Shown here: positions 1-9,024 of the stretch, piece by piece | How the letters are laid out: the number at the start of each line of letters is the position of its first letter | Position numbering within the stretch: the stretch's first letter is position 1 | From: Promethearchaeota archaeon | Lineage (GTDB): Archaea > Asgardarchaeota > Lokiarchaeia > Sigynarchaeales > SOKP01 | Direction of reading: 5' to 3' | DNA length: 63,087 bases | Assembly: GCA_019058515.1 (NCBI GenBank) | Contig: JAHPYY010000185.1 | Span: forward strand, 1 to 63,087 | Made by a program: the position numbers and the translations under genes | The notes under the pieces: generated by a model | Seen by the model: only the letters and a program-made list of their open reading frames with translations | What the model was told of the DNA's origin: nothing | Databases searched by the model: none

Positions 1-169
1 ATCCAAGGATAGTAAATATTCCTATTGGATTTTAATCCAAAAAAGGTAAAAGATAATCCAAAGGGATTAATGTATTTAGTTGAGTTATTTGTTAAGTTGT
101 GTTATTTAATCTATTAGAGGATTATCTATTATTTGATATTGTAAATATCAAATTCTGTGTTTTTATAAT

Positions 170-796
170 TCATTTTAATACCTTTTGAGTTTCTAAGTAC
201 CACATATATAAATCCAACTCTCCTAGAGAAAGATTTAGCTCGTTGGCAATGTCTTTTAAAATAGCTTCAATTTCGTAATACTTGCTTTTGCAAAGTGTTT
301 TTGGTCGTTCAATTAATCCGTTTTTTTCCAATAAGTCTACGATGTGAAAATCTATAATACCTACATTATTGAACCCTATGTTCCTAAGGAAATGGCTGCC
401 TTCTTTGAAGCCGATACCCTTTATATTTTTGACCATCCATTCCCTTATCTCAATCTGCGTCATGTCGGAGTTTAATACGCGTTCCAAACCGCGTATCTTG
501 TGTTTTGCTTCAGTTATGTATTTAGCCCTTACATTTGGAAAACGATAGCCTAGTTCTTTAAATTTGGCAACGAGGTTTGCTTCAGATAAGTGTAAGAACT
601 CGTCCCCAATAGTTTCGTGTATTTCTATGCATTTTTCAGCAGCACAATTTGCCGTCATAATGCAAAAGCACAATTCTACGAAAATTTTTTGGATATTTTG
701 AGATCCAGAGTGTGAGAACTCTTCCAGTCGAGAATCCACAAGGAATTTTAAGTCTGAATCGATTAATGATTGAATGGTGGGTAACAACTCACTCAT
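170..796 (-). CDS. ogg: 8-oxoguanine DNA glycosylase/lyase, Ogg2 family
   Basis: Base-excision repair enzyme expected to remove 8-oxoguanine and nick the strand by beta-lyase chemistry. The 208-residue length matches the archaeal Ogg2 family (about 207). A helix-hairpin-helix/GPD core is visible at about residues 120-160: the hairpin IKGIGFKEGSHF carries the likely catalytic lysine (K131), and the aspartate of IIDFHIVDLL is D149, close to the positions I recall for the Methanocaldococcus enzyme. The C-terminus (YMWYLETQKVLK) also fits the family, which ends in a lysine used in base recognition. The start is ATG. The gene is divergent from the PfkB kinase with a gap of about 150 bases. Family assignment is firm; substrate is inferred from the family. 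Confidence 0.9.
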   Translation of the reverse strand: MSELLPTIQSLIDSDLKFLVDSRLEEFSHSGSQNIQKIFVELCFCIMTANCAAEKCIEIHETIGDEFLHLSEANLVAKFKELGYRFPNVRAKYITEAKHKIRGLERVLNSDMTQIEIREWMVKNIKGIGFKEGSHFLRNIGFNNVGIIDFHIVDLLEKNGLIERPKTLCKSKYYEIEAILKDIANELNLSLGELDLYMWYLETQKVLK

Positions 797-944
797 TAAA
801 CCCCATCGTGGGAAATACCTAATAAACTTATTGCTTAATTGGCTAAAGACGCATTAATCTTACAACTAATAAAAAATAAAATACATCCACTATTTTTTCA
901 TTTATACTATTTATCGAACTTTGAGTATAATGGAGTTTGAAATA

Positions 945-1934
945 ATGAAAGTTATTGTTTTGGGGTCTATTGCGTACGATTACATCATGTCGTACCCAGA
1001 TAATCTCTGTGGGGCAGTTTCGCTCGATATTGCTAAAGGAGAATATCAAAGTACCGTAACAGCCAGTAGTAAAGTTCAGCATTTTGGAGGTACTGCGGGA
1101 AACATATCTTATAACCTCGGGTTGTTGGGATTAGCTCGAGTTAATCTAATTTGTGCGGTAGGAAAAGATTTCGAGAGTTTAGGATATAGTGATCACATTT
1201 CAAAGTTTTCAAATGTAGATATTGGCGTTGACATTCACAACGACCTTTTTACAGCAGCTTGTTATATTGTCAACGATGTTAAATCAAATCAAATGATAGT
1301 GTTTCACGGAGGAGCTCTTGACAAATGCGAAGAGATTGACTTGCGAGAAAGGATTAAAGATCCAGAAAATTATAGCTATGCCATAAATTCTACTCAAAGT
1401 GTCAATGCAATGGTTAATTTCTCCCAACAATTAAAAGAGCTAGGTATTCCAATGATTTTCGATCCCGGACAAGTTACTCCCCTTTTTCCAAAAGAATTGC
1501 TTATTGAGTGCATTAAAATTTCAAAAATCCTAATTGGAAACAAGTACGAAATTAATCAAATTCTAAACAAGACGGAAATGTCTAAAGAAGAAGTCTTACA
1601 ACACTTAAGCGCCATAATTACAACTAAGGGAACGGATGGTTCAAATTTATCGTATATAGATAGTGAAGGGAAAATATATGAATTCGAGATCCCAATAACT
1701 AAGCCCAAGGAGTTTCTCGATTCTACCGGTGCAGGGGATGGGTATAGAGCGGGAATATTGACAGGATTAATCTTGAACATGTCGTTGTTAGATTCTTGTA
1801 GACTGGGATCAATTATCGGTACATTCGTGGTAGAAACCCTTGGAGCACAGAGTCAGCAATACACTATCGAACAAATTCGTAGATCCTTCTTCGATAGCTA
1901 TGGGTATGTCCCACAAGAGCTAGAGAGAGTGTGA
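945..1934 (+). CDS. PfkB-family carbohydrate/nucleoside kinase
   Basis: Ribokinase-fold kinase that phosphorylates a sugar or nucleoside with ATP. The N-terminal strand VIVLGSIAYDYI, the substrate-side motif FGGTAGNISYNLG near residue 45, and the C-terminal PfkB signature DSTGAGDGYRAG with the catalytic aspartate at about residue 265 are all present. I place the start at ATG 945, because the protein homology begins at MKVIVLGS; TTG 921 and ATG 930 are in frame but would add only a short non-conserved leader. Length (about 329 residues) is normal. The substrate cannot be read from the sequence; adenosine, cytidine, ribose or fructose phosphates are all possible in archaeal members. It stands alone, with no metabolic partner beside it. 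Confidence 0.88.
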   Translation: MKVIVLGSIAYDYIMSYPDNLCGAVSLDIAKGEYQSTVTASSKVQHFGGTAGNISYNLGLLGLARVNLICAVGKDFESLGYSDHISKFSNVDIGVDIHNDLFTAACYIVNDVKSNQMIVFHGGALDKCEEIDLRERIKDPENYSYAINSTQSVNAMVNFSQQLKELGIPMIFDPGQVTPLFPKELLIECIKISKILIGNKYEINQILNKTEMSKEEVLQHLSAIITTKGTDGSNLSYIDSEGKIYEFEIPITKPKEFLDSTGAGDGYRAGILTGLILNMSLLDSCRLGSIIGTFVVETLGAQSQQYTIEQIRRSFFDSYGYVPQELERV

Positions 1935-2254
1935 AACATCGCCTTTAATCTATTTTAAAAACCAAAAAATTTCTACTCTTTTAAGATATTAATTTATTTT
2001 GGGACTTATCATACTTCAATAATGTATAGTATAATTAATTTTGCAATCTCGAGAATTTCATAGATTTGTGTGTACAAATTAATCCCAATCGTGTACACAA
2101 CAATGCCCAGAGTGCTTCTTTTGTACGATGCTTACATACTCACATTTCGCAAAACAATGACATTTTTATATTAATATAATGATTATTAATTTGAGTAAAC
2201 AAATTTTTAAGTTTGTTTTTATATCTATAAAATAACGGGGTCGGTACTTTAGTA
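1935..2254. other. Intergenic region with a promoter-like element
   Basis: No credible gene in 320 bases. An AT-rich box TTTTTATATCTATAAA at about 2216-2231 lies about 25-30 bases before the ATG at 2255, the spacing expected of an archaeal TATA box driving a leaderless or short-leader transcript. Around 2066-2100 there is an imperfect inverted pair, TTGTGTGTAC and GTGTACACAA, separated by 15 bases. It could be an operator or hairpin, but nothing else supports that. Confidence 0.4.
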
Positions 2255-2575
2255 ATGAGTTTAGTAAGTAACAATTCTCAAAATTGTGAAGAATTGGAAT
2301 GCTATTTCAATATTCTAGAAAAATTCCACGATAAGAAGCTAACACCACAAGATATTGAGTTATGGAAGTATAAATCCTATAGCAAACTCATGAAAGTTCT
2401 TAAGAAGTCTCAGAAAAAAGAGATTGTGACAAACGCTTTAATTTTAATCATTAACTTGTTTGAGAACATTCCCCCTGACATTTACAATACATTAGGGAAT
2501 GACATCTCCGAATTAAGCTCAAATGAAAAAAAGATCGTGCTAACGCAACTTAAAGACGAGATCTTACCAAATTAA
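2255..2575 (+). CDS. Hypothetical protein, 106 residues
   Basis: I do not recognise this protein. It starts at ATG 2255, just after a TATA-like element, is rich in charged residues and predicted mostly helical, and has no signal peptide, membrane segment or cysteine motif. Several leucine/isoleucine-spaced helices (for example TNALILIINLFENIP) suggest a small helical bundle, perhaps HEAT-like. It precedes the giant surface-protein gene on the same strand with a gap of about 160 bases, so co-transcription is possible but not shown. The promoter and clean codon use make it likely to be a real gene. Confidence 0.6.
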   Translation: MSLVSNNSQNCEELECYFNILEKFHDKKLTPQDIELWKYKSYSKLMKVLKKSQKKEIVTNALILIINLFENIPPDIYNTLGNDISELSSNEKKIVLTQLKDEILPN

Positions 2576-2736
2576 ACTAAATTGTTTAATTCTGTTAAAT
2601 ATGTTTCTCAATTATTAGTATTACTTTATTTTAAACATAGTATTTAAGTATTTAGAACTACATAGGTATTTTTTTAAACTAGAAATACATTAATAATTCA
2701 ATATTTTACTTTTTAGTATAGTCACGGGTAAGTCAA

Positions 2737-5700
2737 TTGCAAGTTTCGAAAAAAAGTAAGTTCTATCTACTTAAGAAAATAGTTGTTTTATTTAATTTAA
2801 TTTTAATCATATTTGCTTCAAGTATAAATCTAAATTATTCTTCGTTATTTAATCTTAATCGAGAAGAAATTTCCAAATTAAGAGAAAACGATATGAATAA
2901 TGGGATAAACTTAAAATCTTCATCTAGTGATGTGTTAATTGAGGGAACTGAAACTGCATTAAATATTACTGATTTTGGAAATTTGTATAATGTAAATCAA
3001 GAAATATCGTTAAATAACGAAGCGGAAAAAAATACATCTTTTTTTATTGATAAAGATAATGATTGGAACGCAACCAAAGTTGAAATTGATATTTTCGACC
3101 TTCAAGATACGAGAAATTGGATAAATAATAGTGGATTTCAAAATTTTAGTATTTTTCGTAAGTATGATACATATGAGAGTAGCCATTATGGTTATGAGGA
3201 TGGTAGAGATAGATTAGATCCGGATAATACGATTACTGAATCTGGTGCTTATTATATTAGAGCACATTTCATTAATATATCATTTCACTCCTCTGATCAT
3301 ATCTATCTATATAATTCAAGTGTTTATGAATACTATGAAGCTACTGGGGAAAGACTTGACTTTTATTCTCCTTGGATTTCAGGGGATACAATTTATGTCT
3401 GTTACCAATCCAATTATGTCACTAATAACTATTATGGTTATATAATTGATCACTATGAATTTATCAACGCATCATCTGAGTTCTACCTTAATAATAATTC
3501 TTGGTCATTTAATTGGGAAAAAAATGGAGTCTACGGGGCTAATACTTATGGATTTGGTGAAATGGGAGGCGCTATAGGATTGTTTGTTGGATATCACGGA
3601 GATTATGATGATACAGAATCTTTTACCTATTGGGAAGATACTTATTCTGAACTTTATCAAGAAAATATCAATGTCCCTAGGGGTAATATCGTTGATGCTT
3701 CCATAAGTTTTGATTATTACATTGAGTTTGGGATGGCAACCAACGACATAGTCTTATTTTTTGAGATAAACGACAAAAAAGTTTATTCAAAAGGTATGAT
3801 AGATCTTATTGAACAAGGTAAACATCAATGGCATTCTACTGGTCAGATTCCGATGTACCTCTGGAATAATTTAACTAATATATTTGAATCTGGAGATATT
3901 GAAGATCAAGAACTAAATGTTAGCATAGGATTAAAATGGGTTGGAGATATAGGTGTTACTTATACTGGTTTTGAAGATGTATTTGGAAACATATTATGGT
4001 TTGATAATATTTCCTTAAGTTTAACAGCAATCGCAAATACTACTTCGGATTATGTTAATTTGACTATAAATCAAGAAATTATTGATAAGGGATTAGAATG
4101 GGGTAAATCTAATCATAATCCCCAACCAATATTTAAGGATAACGAGATTATATTAACCTTTAACACTACCTCTCCTGACTTAACATTTGCCTTAAATACT
4201 ACTATCTATGGATACCACGAGGCAAAATCCTATGTTAATCAAATCTACGACGAAGGAGTAAATTATAGGATAATGGATAATGGTACAATTTTTTGGGAAT
4301 TTCTGCATGAGTTCTATAAACCGTCATATTACAGCGATTTTACAATGAATATATCTAAAATAGAATCTTGGGAATGCGTTGGTGTCTACGATAAATATTC
4401 AAACTTAATCTCCTTCGAAGGAGGCAATCCTGGAGACTCCTACATAAACATTACAGAAGACAATACTATTAACACTGGCTGGTGGACAATTATATGCAAA
4501 TCGCCAAATTACATAAATATTACAAATACAAAAAATTACAAAAATGGTGAATGGGGAAATTTTACTTTTCGTACCGGTCAATTTACTAAAATTCAGACTC
4601 AGATTAATTACTCTAACGATATCCCTCCCAATCTAGCAGAACACGATGTAAACTTGACTATATATCATCCTAATGGAACTATTTACTATGAAGAAAATAT
4701 AACACCTACTCCTTTAAATGATGGATATATTAATTCATCTTTCTTTAGTTTCGGTCCTACAAATACTACTGGCGGAGAATATACATATACAATCCTATGG
4801 TCTAATGGAACGGCATTAGGAGGTGTTAAATCCTCGTTTATACTTAATCATAATTCTACCGTTTCATTATTAAAACCGCATGATGCTATATCAGATCTCA
4901 CAACAGATTGCTATCTAGGCGATATTATCCCCTTAAAAGTAGAATTATACGACTTTGAAAATTCACAACCAATCTTAGGTGCGGTGATTTCATACAATAT
5001 AAGTAGCGGTAATGAGTATTTTGAAAATGCTTCACTTGGAATTTACGAAGCAACCATTGATACATCAGATGATATAGGTTCAAATGGTCAATTTGAGATA
5101 TTCATTAACGCTTCCAAAAAGGGTTTTGAAAATTACAATTTAACTCTATTAGTAAACATAAACAATGCTACTAGTCTCCATAGAGTTTCATTTGAAAATC
5201 AAATTGAATTACACGATAATACTACTATAAAATTTTTATATGAAGATGCGAATGGAGTCGGAATTAAATATGCAGAAACCGATCTTAATATAAGTGAAAA
5301 TAATTACTCTATTTACAATCATCTTGATGGACATTACTCCATAGAAATAAATAGTAGTTCTATAAGTAATTTAGGCTCCAATCAGATAGAATTCACCTTT
5401 TCAGCACCATATTATGAAACTCAAATTGATATATTTGAGTTTGAAATCATCGAACAATCAGTAAATTTATCTGTATATGTTAAAAATACAAAAATCGAGG
5501 AAAATTCATTAGAAGAAATCTCATTTAAGGAAAGTTTAAACCTTTCTGTTCGTGCAATGGGTGAAGTAGATAAAGTTTATTTATCAGGAGGTAATTTGAC
5601 GATAAATAGCGATAATTATTACGAAAATATAACTTTGTATCCAGATAACTGGTTTAATATATCAATAATCATCTCATCGAATAATTTCAGCTCAGGATTA

Positions 5701-7881
5701 AACGATATATATCTTAATTTTGGACAGAATAAATATCGAACCGAAAGATTTAGGTTTCAATTATTAGTAGGTGAACAAGTTGTTAACCTTTCGGTATACT
5801 TAGACTCAAAAAAGATCTCAGTGAATTCTCTTTATCAAGTCATGTATAAACAGGAAATTAATATTTCTGCGCAAGTGTATGCTAAGGGAGAGAAAATATA
5901 CCTAAATGATGGATTGTTAACTTTTAATGCCCAGAATTACAATGTAAGCTTACCTTCAGAATTAAATGATTGGTTTACTATATCCGTAAAAATTTCATCG
6001 TTGAATTTTACCACGGGAATTAACAATGTATATGTACAATTCCAATTAAGTAATTATTCCATTACAACATTTTCATTTCAATTATTTGTAAGTGAACAAT
6101 CTGTTGACCTATTTGCATACATTAATTCAAATCCTATACAAGAGGACATTCTCATTGAAGTTTCTTACGAAGAAACTCTTAGTTTAGCCTTAAGATCTTA
6201 TGCGTATATAGATGAAGCCTATCTTTCAGGAGCTTCCGTGAAATTTGTGAGCCAACAGTACGAAATGGTTATGGCTGAAACTTCAGATACCTGGTATACA
6301 GGTACATTAAAAATTACTAGATCACATTTCTCACAAGGGGCTAATAATGCAATATTGCAATTTGAGATGATGAACTATACGACTAGTACTTTTTCTTTTC
6401 AAATTCTTGTGAGGGAACAAGAATTAAATATTTCGGTATTGGTAAATTCTCAAGAAATTTCAGAAAATAGTTTATTAGAAGTTAATTTTAACGACGAAAT
6501 TAATATTTCTGCTAGAATTTTTGCTCTTACTGAGTCAAAATATTTATCTGAAGGTAATTTAACATTTAGACTAGAACAATATTCCAAAAATTTCACTGAA
6601 ATCAGTGAATCATGGTATAATCTCACGATAAAATGTTCCAATTCGGAGTTTTCATTAGGATTAAACTATATTTATCTTAATTTTGAAAAAGACAACTACC
6701 AAACTACTCAATTTGCTTTTCAAATAAAAGTAAATCAGATTGAGTTTAATCCCGAAACAGTTAATTTTACAGATTCTCTCGACATTTTCTTAGGAGAAAA
6801 CGCAATCATCACTATTAATTTGACTGAAATGGGAAGGAGTGAGCTTATCTCCGGAGCGCAGGTTACCTATTCTTGGGAATTTGGTTTAGGTACTTTAAAC
6901 GAAACAGATGAAGGAATATATTCATTTAAGTTAAATACTAATCAATTGACTAAAGGTTCATATTCGGTTACTCTCACTATATCGAAAGAAGGCAATTTGT
7001 TCAAAACTAAGCAAATTTCTTTTGTAGTCGTAATATCTGAAAGAGAAACACCATTTCAATTGTTTTGGGTTATTTTGGCAGGATTACTTGTGGTTGTTGG
7101 AGTATTAGGAGCCTTAAGTTATAGATCATATATCCTTCTCCCAAAAAAGCGGAAGAAAGAATCTGAACTGCTCGCAAAGACTCAAAGGTTTAGAGATCTC
7201 GAAAACATCCAAGCCATCGTAGTTATTCATAAACTTAGCGGAATCCCAATATACCTCAAGAGTTATTCGATTTTAGAATCGCAGAAAAAAGAATTATTTG
7301 CGGGTTTTATACAAGCAATAACTAGTATTAGTCAAGAATTTAAGAAAGAAACGAAACATATAAAAGATGTTAAGGATGTTGACGAAACCTTAATTATGGA
7401 AAAAATCATTGAACTAGACTTTAAGTACTTCTATTGTCTTATCGCAGATAAAGAATCGGTAAGAATCGTGTTTATTTTAAAAGAGAGAGCTTCTAATAGG
7501 TTAAAGGAACAAGCAGGTTATCTACTAACGGCGATGATGCTAAAATTAGGGGATATGCTTAATGATTGGGATGGAAATATCGACCAATTCGACGAACCCG
7601 TTCCTGAGGTAATAAATGAGTACTTCGAGCTGTATTACAAAGAAACATTTACTCTAAACAGTGCGGATTATATCGCTATGAACAAAAAAGAAGCAGAGTT
7701 AACTTCGATGGAAACGCAGGTGTTAAATGTGGTTTACGCGATAGCTAAAGGCAAGAAACCATTCGACTTTTCCGATGTTTTTAATGTGATTTACGGGGAG
7801 AATCGCAATGTTATAATTGAAGCTATTGAAAACTTAATTACTAGAAAAATCGTAATTCCTTATGTACCTAAACCAGTATAA
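2737..7881 (+). CDS. Giant receptor-like surface protein with a cytosolic longin-like tail
   Basis: A 1714-residue type I membrane protein. It starts at TTG 2737, followed by a basic segment and a hydrophobic stretch (about residues 10-28) acting as signal peptide or anchor. Residues 30 to about 1435 form an extracellular part dense in N-x-S/T sequons and beta-rich, including four tandem repeats of about 107 residues (909-1335). A transmembrane helix lies at about 1439-1461, followed by the basic stop-transfer KKRKKE. The cytosolic tail (about 1475-1714) begins with a longin/roadblock-like alternation of beta hairpin, helix and strands (IQAIVVIHKLSGIPIYLKSYS, then FAGFIQAITSISQEF) and ends in a helical, winged-helix-like module. 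I infer a surface receptor or adhesin linked to the GTPase machinery encoded nearby. The longin-like call rests on pattern only. Confidence 0.75.
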   Translation: MQVSKKSKFYLLKKIVVLFNLILIIFASSINLNYSSLFNLNREEISKLRENDMNNGINLKSSSSDVLIEGTETALNITDFGNLYNVNQEISLNNEAEKNTSFFIDKDNDWNATKVEIDIFDLQDTRNWINNSGFQNFSIFRKYDTYESSHYGYEDGRDRLDPDNTITESGAYYIRAHFINISFHSSDHIYLYNSSVYEYYEATGERLDFYSPWISGDTIYVCYQSNYVTNNYYGYIIDHYEFINASSEFYLNNNSWSFNWEKNGVYGANTYGFGEMGGAIGLFVGYHGDYDDTESFTYWEDTYSELYQENINVPRGNIVDASISFDYYIEFGMATNDIVLFFEINDKKVYSKGMIDLIEQGKHQWHSTGQIPMYLWNNLTNIFESGDIEDQELNVSIGLKWVGDIGVTYTGFEDVFGNILWFDNISLSLTAIANTTSDYVNLTINQEIIDKGLEWGKSNHNPQPIFKDNEIILTFNTTSPDLTFALNTTIYGYHEAKSYVNQIYDEGVNYRIMDNGTIFWEFLHEFYKPSYYSDFTMNISKIESWECVGVYDKYSNLISFEGGNPGDSYINITEDNTINTGWWTIICKSPNYINITNTKNYKNGEWGNFTFRTGQFTKIQTQINYSNDIPPNLAEHDVNLTIYHPNGTIYYEENITPTPLNDGYINSSFFSFGPTNTTGGEYTYTILWSNGTALGGVKSSFILNHNSTVSLLKPHDAISDLTTDCYLGDIIPLKVELYDFENSQPILGAVISYNISSGNEYFENASLGIYEATIDTSDDIGSNGQFEIFINASKKGFENYNLTLLVNINNATSLHRVSFENQIELHDNTTIKFLYEDANGVGIKYAETDLNISENNYSIYNHLDGHYSIEINSSSISNLGSNQIEFTFSAPYYETQIDIFEFEIIEQSVNLSVYVKNTKIEENSLEEISFKESLNLSVRAMGEVDKVYLSGGNLTINSDNYYENITLYPDNWFNISIIISSNNFSSGLNDIYLNFGQNKYRTERFRFQLLVGEQVVNLSVYLDSKKISVNSLYQVMYKQEINISAQVYAKGEKIYLNDGLLTFNAQNYNVSLPSELNDWFTISVKISSLNFTTGINNVYVQFQLSNYSITTFSFQLFVSEQSVDLFAYINSNPIQEDILIEVSYEETLSLALRSYAYIDEAYLSGASVKFVSQQYEMVMAETSDTWYTGTLKITRSHFSQGANNAILQFEMMNYTTSTFSFQILVREQELNISVLVNSQEISENSLLEVNFNDEINISARIFALTESKYLSEGNLTFRLEQYSKNFTEISESWYNLTIKCSNSEFSLGLNYIYLNFEKDNYQTTQFAFQIKVNQIEFNPETVNFTDSLDIFLGENAIITINLTEMGRSELISGAQVTYSWEFGLGTLNETDEGIYSFKLNTNQLTKGSYSVTLTISKEGNLFKTKQISFVVVISERETPFQLFWVILAGLLVVVGVLGALSYRSYILLPKKRKKESELLAKTQRFRDLENIQAIVVIHKLSGIPIYLKSYSILESQKKELFAGFIQAITSISQEFKKETKHIKDVKDVDETLIMEKIIELDFKYFYCLIADKESVRIVFILKERASNRLKEQAGYLLTAMMLKLGDMLNDWDGNIDQFDEPVPEVINEYFELYYKETFTLNSADYIAMNKKEAELTSMETQVLNVVYAIAKGKKPFDFSDVFNVIYGENRNVIIEAIENLITRKIVIPYVPKPV
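5461..6741 (+). repeat. Four tandem coding repeats of about 107 residues
   Basis: Inside the giant surface protein, residues about 909-1014, 1015-1121, 1122-1228 and 1229-1335 repeat one module. Each begins with a strand like VNLSVYV, has the central signature S(L)xEVxFxxxxNISAR, then KxYLSxGNLTF, then W(F/Y)xISxKISxxxF, and closes with FxFQLLVxEQ. The four are clearly homologous but well diverged, so this is an old beta-sandwich (Ig-like) expansion rather than a recent DNA duplication. Confidence 0.85.
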
Positions 7882-7910
7882 AGAATAATGAAGTAACTTT
7901 AGTATTAGTA

Positions 7911-8558
7911 ATGGCCGAGAAGGAACCCAAAAAAGAATTTCGTTTTGAGTGTGTACATTGTGGGGAATGCTGCTTTGATAAAAATACTCTCGTAAATCTT
8001 ACTTATACGGACATTTATCGCCTAAAGAACGGCTTAAATTTATCCGTCGATGAGATTCTCGAAGTTCTCGGATTTTATGTTTTCGAAGAAGAACCTTCTG
8101 AAGAACAACTAAACAAGATGGTTGTTCCTCCAATATTTACTGAACATGGCTTATCTTTTATAGGGCTTAGGAAAGATCAATCCGGAAAGTGTTATTTTTA
8201 CAACGACAAAGAAAAACGATGTTTGATTTATAAATTAAGACCTAATTTTTGTAGAACTTTTCCTTTTTCCTTTAAAATTATATTTAACGAACGCAATGGA
8301 AGCAAGGCAAAAATACATTTATCCTATACAGAAAAGGGAAAATCCTATTGTCCAGGGATAAGCAAAGAATCCCCCTTGATAAACGAGGAGCAGTGGATTA
8401 TTCTCGGAAAAGAGACAATTGAACACACGAATGATAACAACATTTTAATTAAAAACTGGAATATGGCGGTTAAGGACAACAAAATAACCCCTAATGCGCG
8501 TAATTTTGTAGTAACCCTTTTAGAATTAGAGAAGAAACTATCAAAAGAAAAAATTTAG
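7911..8558 (+). CDS. YkgJ-family cysteine-cluster protein
   Basis: Small metal-cluster protein of the YkgJ/CxxCxxCC family (zinc or Fe-S binding, biochemical role unclear). The N-terminal cluster CVHCGECC and the second cluster, made of GKCYFY, KRCLIY, NFCRTFPF and SYCPGI, give the typical spaced-cysteine arrangement; the R(P)xxCRxFPF motif is diagnostic. It is 215 residues long, starts at ATG 7911, and follows the giant surface protein by about 30 bases on the same strand, so the two are probably co-transcribed. A second family member lies at 51360. Confidence 0.85.
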   Translation: MAEKEPKKEFRFECVHCGECCFDKNTLVNLTYTDIYRLKNGLNLSVDEILEVLGFYVFEEEPSEEQLNKMVVPPIFTEHGLSFIGLRKDQSGKCYFYNDKEKRCLIYKLRPNFCRTFPFSFKIIFNERNGSKAKIHLSYTEKGKSYCPGISKESPLINEEQWIILGKETIEHTNDNNILIKNWNMAVKDNKITPNARNFVVTLLELEKKLSKEKI

Positions 8559-8773
8559 CGTAATTGCAACAATAACCCTATAATAGTGTAATTATTCGTT
8601 CTTTTTTTCGTATTAGGATAACGAAATTTTATATATTATTCAAATCTTAAATCATACTTTTATTATTAGTAATAAGAGAAATAAACGTAGTTTATTTCAA
8701 TATCTATAAACAGGGATAGTGGATAAACTTCATGTCAATAGGGAGATAGGTTTTTATAGGGATATATGGAATT

Positions 8774-8989
8774 ATGTCATGTGTGTTTTTGACTTATTTT
8801 TGCTATTGGGCCTTCATTTTCGGGGGTACCGAAGGAAAAGTGGTGCTCTACTTTAATATGTACAACGAGATGATCTTTGAGTTAATCCTGCTTAATAGTT
8901 TGCTAATTTTAATGATAGGAATGTTTGCCTCGCTGTTATGGAAAGATATTAAATTTAGAAAAGTTAATCTTCACATTGAGAACCTTTAA
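8774..8989 (+). CDS. Small membrane protein, hypothetical
   Basis: A 71-residue ORF with two hydrophobic stretches, one near the N-terminus (about residues 3-18) and a stronger one at about 34-52, then a basic tail (WKDIKFRKVNL), which would place the C-terminus in the cytosol. There is no recognisable family. The start could be ATG 8774 or a later ATG within the ORF. It lies alone in a 460-base gap. The positive-inside pattern supports a real small membrane protein, but chance cannot be excluded. Confidence 0.4.
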   Translation: MSCVFLTYFCYWAFIFGGTEGKVVLYFNMYNEMIFELILLNSLLILMIGMFASLLWKDIKFRKVNLHIENL

Positions 8990-9024
8990 CTGCTTTATTT
9001 TAAAGATTTACCTTTTCTTAATGT

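Noticed and set aside
2066..2100. Riboswitch or terminator at the TTGTGTGTAC/GTGTACACAA pair
   Set aside because: The pairing is imperfect, the loop is long, and no T-run follows; noted only in the intergenic entry.
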